64,000 nt of DNA from contig JAEHOE010000031.1 of NCBI GenBank assembly GCA_016858145.1, positions 868,001-932,000 on the forward strand, given 5' to 3'. Origin of the DNA: Edaphochlamys debaryana (lineage: Eukaryota; Chlorophyta; Chlorophyceae; Chlamydomonadales). The notes beneath the pieces are model-generated. The model saw only the letters and a program-made list of their open reading frames with translations, searched no databases and was not told where the DNA came from. Of the stretch, positions 25,678 through 35,663 are shown in pieces. The stretch's first letter is position 1; each line of letters opens with the position of its first letter. The position numbers and the translations under genes are program-made.

Positions 25678-26325
25678 GGCAAAGCTACAGAGCGTTGGTG
25701 GGTGCCGGAGGCGACAGCAGCGACCCGCGGCGGCGGGGAGGGGATACGGCTGGGTGGTTGCTCACAGAGCATAACTGAAACGGGGACGGATGACTGGAAA
25801 CGCTTTAATTCCTAGCGCCGGGGGGCTGAGGGGGGAAAGGGTTAACTGACGGTGAACACATGCAGCAAGGCGAAAGTTGGTAACATGGGCCCCAATCCAT
25901 CACCCAGCGGAGATTCCGGCCTTGTCTATTGTACCTGGTCGCCAACATAAGGGGTTTATAAAGTGAGAGGTGACCGCGCGCTGCATGTCTGAATCACTGA
26001 GTGACTGGGACCGCGACCTGCCACGGGTTCAGACTGTGTTTTGTGAGGGTGGGGTCAAGTGGAGCATGGCGTCGTCCCTTGGAGCGACGAGTGGTCATGT
26101 ACAACAGCAGCGCTGGGCAGGGCATAATGTACGTAGTGAGGACTGTGCTATGTGAATGTGGGGGTGTATCGGCCCTTCAAAGAGGGGCTACAAAGGGCCA
26201 CGAGTGGGAGCCTTACCACTGTTGGGTTCTTGCCAATTGAACCAAGACGGCCCGGCGGCAGAGCTTTATAGCCTTGGCGGGTTGTGGCGGGGTGGCCGCG
26301 TGTGGACACAGGGGGTGCGCCCTCG

Positions 26326-26330
26326 TGTAA
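26326..26330 (+). terminator. Candidate poly(A) signal TGTAA for DUR3B
   Basis: Located about 650 bp after the DUR3B stop, just before the duplicated DUR3B promoter fragment begins at 26438. Confidence 0.4.
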
Positions 26331-26437
26331 CAGTATCTAAGCTCCGGCGCTTGCCCACCCGTTTGCTTACTTCACCTTACATAAAGTGCATGTGGACAGT
26401 GTCGTCGGCAGGGGTACGGCACTCTGCACGAGCACCC

Positions 26438-26727
26438 TCAGGGTGGACCGGTTTGCGCGTCTGACACCTGCGCTGCACCGCCCTGCAGGGCCCCATCGCG
26501 CTTTTTTGTCCCGCCCCCGTGGCAGCTTTGCCCGTCATACTCTGCACAGCGAGCGCGCCTCTGCGGCTGCGCACCTTGTCCACAGTCCTTGGAGACGTCA
26601 CCGAAACCCCGCGGTCGCCACAACACAAGATCCTGCGCTCCTTACCAAACGCACCGCTATGTCTTGCACTAACACGAACCTGTTTGGCTTTACCGTCACT
26701 TGGTCCCCAGAAAGCATGGTCAGGTGA
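26438..26727 (+). pseudogene. Orphan copy of DUR3B promoter, leader and start of exon 1
   Basis: 26438-26697 is a diverged copy of about 21270-21545. Shared blocks include ACCGGTTTGCGCGTCTGA, the CGCGCTTTTTTGTCCCGCC run, CCGCGGTCGCCACAACACAA and the leader up to the ATG (here 26659). The reading frame starts [11 protein letters not shown] as in DUR3B, then diverges and stops at 26725-26727 after 22 codons. Relative to DUR3B, about 18 bp containing the AAATAAG TATA-like motif is missing. No downstream DUR3 exons were found, so this is a 5' remnant of a duplication. Confidence 0.85.
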
Positions 26728-28145
26728 GGGTAACAGTCCTCGACGGGCCGCGCCCTGACCCTGCCCCAGCCCAGGAGACTGACAACACGGACCTCGCCCA
26801 GGGCCCAGGGGGCACGCCGCCCCACGGCCCCAGGGCCCAGGCAGGCAATACGCAGCGTGCCAGGGCAACCCGGACTCTCAGGGGCATAAGTTAGGCAGCT
26901 CGATAGCCGTCAAAAGTAGGGTCGACCCCTGGTGAAAAGCCAACGTGCATCCGCCGCACAACCAAGACAACCGACCTGCCTGCAGCCCCACATCTGCGCC
27001 CATATGGCAGTGCCGTCACACCTACACCGACGACCGCTCACCACCTCCTCTTAGCGAGCTGCATGATAAGCGTCTTATACTCCTCCTCCGCAACTGCCCA
27101 GGCTCGCCGGATGTCCTCTCTCGAGCCAGGAAGGCCCCCCTCGCTGACGTCAGGCGTACACCGGACGATCTGTGCCAGGCCCCCAGCAAGTCAAGTGACC
27201 ACGCCACACTCCTGGATGCTTGAGATGGTGCTGCTGCTGGTTCTGACGGCCGGTCAGGCCAGCAGGCTCAACAGGCCGCCAGCGTTGTAGGGGGCCACCA
27301 GGCGTTCGCGGGGCGCATGCAGCAGGGCGGGGCGGGCGGGGCACAGGGGTGCCTGAGTCCACCCGAGATATGGCCGCCGACAGAACGCCGGACCTCAGCC
27401 CCAACAGCCCAGCCCGCTCCATTGGGGGAGCACGCAAGTCCAAGGGGGCCATGGCAGGGACTGAAACCAGCGTCTCACCGGAGGGCGTGAAGGTACAGAC
27501 CCCACCGCGAGGGCGGGGTTCGGGGCTGGTCAGCCATGGGCAGCAGGTCCACATGTCGCATCATCCCCTGAGTGCACTCCCTGCGCTAGCCTGAGCGTCT
27601 TCTCGCATGGATCCTCATCTCGCACCCGTAAGCAGGTACAGAGGCGTCGCCCGTGCACGCACCTTAGGCGGCCACTCACCTCTACACGCATGCACGCACC
27701 ACGGAAGGGAGCCCCCAAAACGCCCGAACCTTCGCTATGCATGCTGGCTATCCTTGCAGACCGCACGAGAATGTTCAGCACGCCTTCTTGTTCACTCCGG
27801 CCGGAACCGGGCTCCCGGCCCGTCCACGTTCCGGACGTCTTTGGATACAAATGAAGAACACGGCGCAGTATTGTTGCAGCATTATAGTTTCCAGTGCTCA
27901 GTGTGCGCAGACGCGGACCGACACCTGTGCTCTTCGTCTGACTTTGCGTGCGCATCCGCACTGGCCCAGCGCCCAAACGCAGCTGTCAAACAACAAAACA
28001 GCAGAGCGTCGACCTAGCCCTCATACGCGCCGACCCTCATAACTCACCCTCAGAGACCGGGCACCGCCCAGACATCCTGCGTGCAGCTCTGCCGACAACT
28101 CCGCTTGTCTCCTCTTTAGCTGCAGCCAAGCGGGCTCTGGCAGCC

Positions 28146-30651
28146 ATGAAGCCCGAATATGGCTCGGACTCAGTCCGCAACGGCCTAGGAGGGCTCGCAA
28201 ACACAGCTGCAGGCGGCCGACCTCTTGCGGAGGTCTTCGGCCCCGTGCTGTCTCTGCTCGCTCCAGCGGACCGGGCCTCGCTGCGGGCGACGTGCGGGCC
28301 TCTACGCGGCCTGGCGAACTCGGCGAGCGGCCGATTGAGCGTATCTGCGAGCCCCGGCTTTCAGACCCTGGCGTCCTCGCAGCTCCTCAAGCGGTTCCCA
28401 AGGGCTTCAGCCATGGACTTCACCTTCAGTAGCTCCCAGGAAATCAAGGCGGCCACAATGTTCTTGCTGACTTGCCCGCCCGACCAGAGCGCCCAACTCG
28501 CCAGCCTGGCGCTCACTGAGAACCGCAACGCGGCGCAGCAGCTCTACCAGCAGCAGCAAGCCTATGGCGGGGCGTCCAGTGGCTATGGCCATGAGTCGCG
28601 TTGGCCCGGCTACAACAGCGGCTCGCGCTCCCCGCCTCAGACCTTCGACTTCACCGAGACGCTGCTGGCGTCGGTGGTCGGCTGCAGCACGGTGCGGGCT
28701 CTCACGGTCGACAAAACCGTGCTGCTCGACACGGAGGCCGCAACTCTGGCTCGGCTCACGTCGCTGGAGGAGCTCCGCCTGGAGACGAACTCCTCCGCGC
28801 AGCCGCTACGCCGCCCCCTGCTTCAGATGGTCATGTCGGCGCTCCCCCAGCTGCGCATCCTGAAGCTGTCCTACATCCGGGACACCACGGCCGAGATGGT
28901 CCTGTCCCTCGCCCGTCTGCCCCACCTGAAGTCCCTGACCTTCCAGTACGCCTACTGGGGCGAGTCGGGCGCGGGCGAGCGCATCATGGCCGCCATCTCC
29001 AAGCACCAGAAGCAGCTGGAGGAGCTGTGCCTGCACGAGTGCTGCGTGTCGGACGACATGCTGCGCCTCATCACCACCATCTCCACGCTCCGCCGCCTGG
29101 TCGTGCAGGACGAGGACGCCCCGGAGGAGAGCTGCCCCTCGAACAAGGGTGAGTTGAGTAGATGGGAAAGCTCACCCACGACAGCAGGTTCTAGCCCCGC
29201 CGACGGTTACGGTATCTGATCTTTGAGCTGAGTAGAAGCTTGCGTCAAGCAGCCCTCGCTTCAATGCGCCCGCCTACCCTCACTCCCTGCTGCTGTTCTC
29301 GCTCTCTGCCCCAGGCCTGGCGCGCATCACGCAGCTGGCTCGGCTGGAGCGCCTGGAGCTGTTCGGCGAGGAGCTGCAGCTGGACGGCGAGCTGCTGGGC
29401 CTGCTGGCGCGGCTGCCGTCGCTGCGCTACCTGGCCATGGCGGGGCTGGACTCGCTGGCGGCCGAGGGCTGCGACTCGCCGCTGGCCGCCCTGGGCATGG
29501 ACGACTTGGACGCTGAGGTGGAGGAGATGGAGCTGTCGAGTGGCCCAGGTGCGTGAACGGCACGGGGCACGATCTGGGTTGGGGGCTATGGCGGGGGCCA
29601 GCACGGCAGGGCAGGGCTCGGATGGCCAGGGCCTGGTCTTGCTGTGACAGCGAGTGCTGAGCGCCGGGGTTCTAGTTTTACAATATTTCCCCGTCTGTGC
29701 TCAGGTGACGACGAGGAGACCGACACCAGCACCAGCGACGTGTCGGGCGGCGGCACGGAGGTCACGTCCAGGCCGGCGCACGCGCTCAACCGCACCTCCG
29801 TCACCAGCGCCGCTCGGGCCGGCGCGAGGGCCGGCGCACGCGGTTCCAACCAGCAGCCGCCGACGCCCGGCGCCGACCGCGGCCCGCACCAGGCGGGGCA
29901 GCGGGCGTCCGGCGGCCCCGGCGCGCCGCTGCAGGTGCTGCGCTGCCTGCAGACGCTGCGCCTGTACGGTCCCAGCAGCCTCGGCGTCTCGCCCGCGCCG
30001 CTGGCACTCATGCTGCCCCAGCCGCACCTGCACCACCTGAAGCTCTCGGCCTGCGCCTCCGCCGCCAACCTGCGCGCGCTCACCGCGGCCAAGCTGCCCG
30101 CGCTGCGCAAGCTCATCGTCTCGCACACCGCCGTGCCGCACCTCTACCCGCCCGCCGGCACCGCGCCGCCCGCTCCCGGCTGCGGCGTGAGCCTGCTGGG
30201 CTTCCACCCCGAGGTCTCGGCCGGCCTGTCGTCGCTCCACGTGCTCCGCATCAAGGACCTGCCCGGCCTCATGGACTGCCACCTGGTGGACCTGGCCTCG
30301 GCGCTGGTCGGCCTGCCGGCGCTGCAGGAGCTCAAGCTCCGCGCGCTGGGCATGGTCTCGGACGCGGGCCTGGCGGCGCTCGAGGCCGTGACGCAGCTGC
30401 GCCGCCTCAAGCTGTACGCGCTGGGCGACGGCGTGACGGAGCACGGCGTGGCGTCGTTGGTGGCGGCGCTGCCCGCGATGGAGGAGGTCAAGGTCAAGGA
30501 CTGCCGCCGCATCGGCTACACGCTCCGCAGCACGATTGCCGCCTGCCGCGCCGCCGCGTCGGCGACGGGGTCCATGCCGGCTGTGCGGCTGGGCCCGCAG
30601 GAGTGTGAGGGCGCGCGTGCGGTGCAGACCGGCTCGGTGCTGTGTGCTTGA
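28146..30651 (+). CDS. Leucine-rich-repeat protein, F-box-like N-terminus
   Basis: Three exons, 727 aa: 28146-29148, 29315-29548, 29705-30651. ATG 28146 is the first in-frame Met of the open stretch. Residues about 25-60 (LAEVFGPVLSLLAPADRASL) resemble an F-box-like helix pair. This is followed by irregular LRRs of the long ribonuclease-inhibitor/FBXL type, for example LTSLEELRLETN, LPQLRILKLSYIRD, LEELCLHECCVSDDMLRL and LPALQELKLRALGMVSDAGL. A low-complexity acidic, Ser/Thr/Gly-rich insert follows the start of exon 3 (GDDEETDTSTSDVSGGG). There is no signal peptide or TM segment, so it is probably soluble. A substrate-adaptor role is possible by family analogy but not shown. Confidence 0.8.
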
Positions 30652-33493
30652 GACTCAGGCGGGCTGAGAGGGCAGGTTGGGGGCGGGGGCCTGACGGGCA
30701 CGGTATGCATCGGGGCCGCCGCGAAGGCGGCGCGCACAATTGTGTCGCACGCACACTGTGGATGGTGACTGCCGGCATTCATGGAGGGCACAGGCGGTAT
30801 GGCTGCCGGGTCTTCCTTGTGGGGGTGCGTTGCAGGGTGACGGGGGTCGTTCTGCAGTGTGTGTGAATTTTAATTTGTGGAGAGTTATCAATTCGCTCGC
30901 GCACCAGTTCGCTTAGGGAACGAGAAGGTGGGTTTAGCGCCCGAATCTGAAACACTGCACGATTTACTGGTTGACGGCAAGCCGGTGCATCGGGAAGCGC
31001 CCCATATGAGGCGAGCAGTCTGTGGGGGCGTTTTGCGGCGGGCCTGGATTGCCTTGCGGCAGCTGGACATTTGTGAACTCCGACCGTTCTTTAGCTTACC
31101 TTCGTCGCGATGGCCGACGCAGACGCACTCAGTGGCTGGACGGGCCTTGCGCTGCGCTTGGCCGAACGCCGGGCTAACCGCCCCCTCTCTCCCCCTCATG
31201 TGGGGCCGGCAGCTCGTCTGCCCGCTGGCCGCAACCCTGTAACGCGTCATTCCTAACCGCCAAGCCGCCTCTGTGTATGATATGACCTGGGTGACTTGCG
31301 CAGTCCGCGAGTGGAAGTAATGTACTACTGCAGTGAATCGCGCGTGGCTTCCGTGCCCGTTTGACTGGGTATGGTTTGGGGGGCTGTGCGGTAGTACTGC
31401 AGTGCATCGTTGCCACCAGGTGCAGGTCCAAAAGGCCTATAACCGCTGTTCCGTGCACGGCCTGGAAGTTCCGTCATCAAGCCGCCTCTTGTGGGGCGGC
31501 ACGCGTCGCTGATGTATGGTTGTTCGCATTCCTAATGCCTGGCGATAGCCAGGGGGTCGCCATTTAGGACGGGCCGTCGGAGGTTAGCCCTAAATGTGGT
31601 CCAGACGGGCCGTGCCAACGAAGCCCACACGTGCTTTTTGACGCTACCGGTATGTTGCAATGGTGCGGGGTTGGCCTTTACTGGGCCTTCACCTGTCGGT
31701 AAGCCCGAGGTGCATCCCGAGGCAGCGGACGGTGGCCCCTATCTCCTTTGAGCCTGCGGCCAATCCGGCTATGTGTTCCGGCGGCTCGCAACAACAAGTC
31801 ACCACTGCGACATGGGGGGGTTGTCGGGGGCGTGTGTGCTCACGCTATGTTGCATAGATTTGACGGTGTGGTGGAGGATTGGCTGTAACGTGGCCGACCT
31901 GTTGGGAGCCAACAACCTCGGCAACCGAGGTAGCCATCGTGCTCTGCGCTGCATAGCGCTTTGCTTTAAACCGAGGTAGCCAACCTCACCACGGGCCACT
32001 TGCCATCGCTTAACCCCCTGCACCTGCAGTGTGCTGCAAGGGCTTCAGATGGGCAAGGCGGCCCTGTCACGGAACTTCGGTCTGCCGCGCCCCGAACACA
32101 CTCACTTCTACGTTATCTGGCGGGTTAGCACGGCGCCACCGGAGCTGATGTGGGGTTTGGGGGAAGGGGACACGGAGACGAGGCTACGCGAAAAGCAGGG
32201 CCAGCAGAGTGCGACAACATCTCTGGCGAGCGGCTACCCGCAACCTGCCGCAACCCCGCTCTTGCGAGCAGAGAGTGATGTCACTCAAAGCCATGCGGCA
32301 CATCGAAGCCTTCCGAAACCGCCCGAAGCGGAGTTTGGGGGGTTCTGTGCTCGCAGGGGCCGTGCAGCGTAGTCCGGACGACGACGAAGGGGGATGCAGC
32401 TGAACGCAACTAGGCTGTGCGCAACGCAACAGAAAGAGGGAGAGGCCGAGCGACAGGCAGGAGCAAGCAGCCGCACGGGGGATCCTAAGGGCCGCACCAC
32501 GGAGTTTGGGGGCCAGTCTTATGGGGGCCCCTGGGTCCCGAAGCCCATGGCGTCGGACCTGCCAACAAACCACACACGTGCCCCATGCAGACGACGTCCT
32601 GGCTTGGAATGCAAGTGCTGCACGGACGTCCCGACCCGAGCCAGGACCGCCAACTTGCCATATTGCCCCTGCGGGGCCGGGGCCGGGGCGCGAGCAGGCC
32701 CTGGCGGCCCTGGCTGCCGGCTGAGCACACCTGCTGGTGGAGGGGACATCAGGCTGCAGGCTACTTCAAGTGCGACCGCTGGACCCCAGCTGAACCAGAG
32801 TACCAGACTGACTCTGGCCATCTCGACCCGCCCCTTGTCTGACCCCATCGGACTCGTTTGTGAGATGACGTAGCTACTTGACCGCTGGCTGATGCAGGCT
32901 GGGCTCTCGCTGCTGGCCGACAAAGGGATGCGGTTCACGGCGTTCGATGGCCTTCCGGAAGGGCATACTCCTCCCCACCAATACCCCTCACCGTACCTCC
33001 ACCATGGAGCTGGTGCTGCGACATTTTGGTAAGGGAAGGGAAAGGGGAAGTGATGTCGTTCGGCACAACTCGGGCTCTACTTGTACTCACGGTTCCGGGG
33101 ATAGGACTGCTGCCCCCGCGGGTTCGCCCACTTGCCTGATGGGACTGCCCCCGCGGGTTCGCCCACTTGCCTGACGGGACAATGGCCCCTCCACAAGGCC
33201 TTCACCAGCCCCCCGCGCTCCGTTGTCTATAATAACCAGCGCCCTAGCGACGTGCGTGACGACCGCAAGTGTGTCACGTTGCATGGGTGTCGGTGACTCG
33301 GTGTGCAGGTGGCACACCCGTGTAGGTGGCGCTCTCGCTCAACCCCTCCCCTTCTGAAGGCGGTTTCTGCTGTGACCATCGCAGCCTTACTGCCAAACTG
33401 TGCTTTCAATCAACCGTGCTACACATAGGCCGCTCCAGGCTCTCTTGACCACATTAGCGTACCTAGGCCGCAATGAGGGCAAGGACCTGAGCC
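30652..33493. other. Gene-poor region with duplicated upstream sequence
   Basis: No gene was recognised. A TGTAA at 31238-31242 could end the LRR transcript. From about 32595 onward the sequence is a diverged copy of 35217-35732, the region upstream of the receptor kinase gene. An extra segment of about 420 bp (roughly 32967-33383) is present only in this copy and holds a tandem repeat at 33091-33180. Confidence 0.5.
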
Positions 33494-33562
33494 ATGACCC
33501 GGCTGGCCCTTTGCGTACTTCTGCTAGGGCTGGCCCTGAGGACTGGGCAGGTGCTAGATGCC
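32595..33562 (+). repeat. Upstream copy of receptor-kinase promoter/leader duplication
   Basis: Long blocks match 35217-35732: CATCTCGACCCGCCCCTTGT, the GAGATGACGTAGCT region, GGCTGATGCAGGCTGGGCTC, GGCGTTCGATGGCCTTCCGG, and then ACTGCCAAACTGTGCTT through the ATG and first 23 codons. The copy is interrupted by an insertion of about 420 bp near 32967-33383. Similarity ends abruptly at 33562 in the coding part. Confidence 0.85.
33091..33180. repeat. Short tandem repeat, also found at 56783
   Basis: Two copies of a unit of about 36 bp built on CCCCCGCGGGTTCGCCCACT and TTGCCTGA[TC]GGGACTG are followed by a partial third. The first 64 bp match 56783-56846 with about two mismatches. This marks a dispersed repeat family of unknown nature. 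Confidence 0.75.
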
Positions 33563-33652
33563 TGCGCCTGCTCAAGGCCCTTCCGGAGGACCGGTAATCC
33601 ACGGCTTACACCTGCCCCTCGCCTTGTCCTCAGTCAGAGGCCCCGCCCCTGA
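33494..33652 (+). pseudogene. Truncated duplicate of receptor kinase signal-peptide exon
   Basis: The ORF of 52 codons begins MTRLALCVLLLGLALRTGQ, identical over the signal peptide to the start of the gene at 35664. It diverges after residue 23 and stops at 33650-33652. The rest of the kinase gene is missing here. It could still encode a short secreted peptide, but a truncated duplicate is the simpler reading. Confidence 0.7.
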
Positions 33653-35663
33653 TCCGCCACCCCCGCGCCACCAACTCCAGCTCCTGCCCAGTGCGCGAGC
33701 AGTGCAGCCAGAGCCTGCAGATCGATCGTGTTGCGGCCAAGCGGCACTGACCACAGCCCAGAGCGGTTCGACAGCGTCCAATGCCACGGCGAGGCGGCCC
33801 CGCGGCCTTTGGCCAGATGCCCCTCGGTTCATCTGAGTTGCTTCCCACGGGTCCCACGTTCGGCCAGGGTGCCCTCTCCCATTGCGCCGCGTGCTCAGTG
33901 AACATGCAATTGAAGTCAGCCCATGGGGAAAATCCGGACCGCAGGGGGTGGATCGGCTCAGCCCTTCTTCGGGATAGACATCCCGCACTACTTGTCGACC
34001 GTGCCCGCGCGCACTCACATGCCTTGCACTGCTGCTGTTACCCACACTTCTTGCCAATGCAACCTGAGATGCCAGGAGGCCTCCTGGCTCCTTCCGCGTG
34101 GCCGCCGCCTCGATTGGGGCCTGCTACGCCAAGGCAGAGAACAGGCTGCGGTACGGTACCGCTGCCGCGCCAAGAACCCAGACTCCAGGACAGCGCCCTG
34201 CAGGGCAGGCCAACGAGCGAGGCAAAGCCGCCGGCCACGGTGGCTCGAATGCGCCGAGTATGTCCTCGAGTCCTCCAGCCGGCACACAATGTTGCTGACT
34301 TGCCTGCTGGCGCCGGGATTAAGTGGAAGTCCCATGCGTCGCTAAGGGCCAGTGCCGCGGCCGCCGCTGGCCGTGTGCGGCACGGCACCAGCTCTGCATT
34401 GACCCCCCCCGCCCCTGTGCCCCTTTGCCCTTGCGGGCCTCCCGATTCCAGGGGACAACGAGCCCTCCCACAGGTCGTCTGCTTGCGTAGTCTGCGGAAC
34501 ACGCCCTACGCCGCACAACAACCGAGCGCTCTGCTTCGTTGATGTTCTTCTACCCACCCGGAGGGAAGGGCAGGGGCTGGCGGCTGGGGACGGCTGGGGT
34601 CTACAAGGTCAAGGTGCCGGGTTTTAGGAGCTGTAGTGTTACAAGTGCAACAGCTGGCGAGGCAGAAGGCACGGCTTTGAGCAAAATGCAACGCAAGGGT
34701 CGAGGCTCGAGGGCGCCGGGCCGCCGGCCCTATCCCGCTGCCCGAGCCCCTGCCCTTGTGACACATTGTGTAGTATCCTCCCTATCCCCCACTCCCGGCC
34801 CCCAACCGCTGCGCATTGCCTTGACCCTACCCCCTACTCCCCCTTACTCACCCCTGCAGAGAGCCACGCTCGCACATGCCTTCTCCGCACGGGGCCGAGG
34901 GGCGTGCCCGTGCAGAGGTCAACCGTGCGGCAGCCCTACTCGCCGGCTGCGGTTGCCGCACAGGCGTGGCCTTGAGCAAGGACAGACATCTGGACATGGC
35001 AGCGCAGGGTGCGGGGCGTGAGCAGGCCGCCCTAGCCGCCGGCTGAGCGCACCGGGGGGGGGGGCAGCCTCATGCGGCGATGGGGGACGCGGGCTTCAGC
35101 CAGGCGAGCCAAGGCCCCCGCAGCACCACGCCCCGTTGTCTGATGACCCCTGCGTCCCAGACACGTACCACAGGGAGACGAGTGCAGTGTAAGACAATAC
35201 AGGGGCCCTGGCCCTCGTCCTGGCTTGGGGCGTGCGACTGCTGCACGGGCGTGGACCCGAGCCAGAACCGACATTTTGACATGTTCGGGGCCGGGGCGTG
35301 AGCGTGCCCTGGCTGCCGGCTGAGCGCACCTGCTGGTGGAGGGTGCGACGCCAGCCCAACCAGACCGACTCTGGCCATCTCGACCCGCCCCTTGTCTGAC
35401 CCCGGCCATCGGACTCGTTTGTGAGATGACGTAGCTGGTTGACCGCTGGCTGATGCAGGCTGGGCTCTCGCTGCTGGCCGACAAAGGGATGCGGTTCACG
35501 GCGTTCGATGGCCTTCCGGGGCGCCTGGCGCTTTCTGGGGCATACTGCCAACCTTACTGCCAAACTGTGCTTCCAACCAACCGTGCTACACATAGAAGGC
35601 CGTTCCAGGCTCTCTTGACCGCATAAACGTACCTAGGCCGCAATGAGGGCAAGAATCTGAGCC
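33653..35663. other. Non-coding stretch between duplicated copies
   Basis: Open frames exist (for example 33781-34542), but none shows recognisable protein similarity or clear splice structure. It contains a partial copy (about 34944-35056) of the repeat at 35217-35346. From 35217 it contains the second copy of the duplication, which serves as leader and promoter for the kinase gene. A 31-bp stretch at about 34445-34476 resembles the splice acceptor, exon 2 and donor of DUR3B. Confidence 0.4.
35217..35663 (+). promoter_or_regulatory. Presumed promoter/leader of receptor-like kinase (second duplication copy)
   Basis: This is the downstream partner of the 32595-33562 duplication, without the insertion seen there. 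It directly precedes the intact kinase gene and so is presumed to be its functional leader. No TATA box was identified. Confidence 0.5.

Larger units (their letters stand above)
25678..28145. other. DUR3B 3' flank and upstream region of LRR gene
   Basis: It contains a TGTAA at 26326-26330 (candidate DUR3B poly(A) signal) and, just after it, the orphan DUR3B promoter copy (26438-26697). The remainder up to 28145 shows no recognised gene and should contain the promoter and leader of the LRR gene. Confidence 0.45.

Noticed and set aside
33115..33180. GGTTCGCCC motifs resembling a tRNA B box
   Set aside because: No matching A box, acceptor stem or cloverleaf could be drawn. It is part of a tandem repeat.
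33781..34542. 253-codon open frame in the duplicated region
   Set aside because: No homology was recognised and the residue mix is that of random GC-rich translation.
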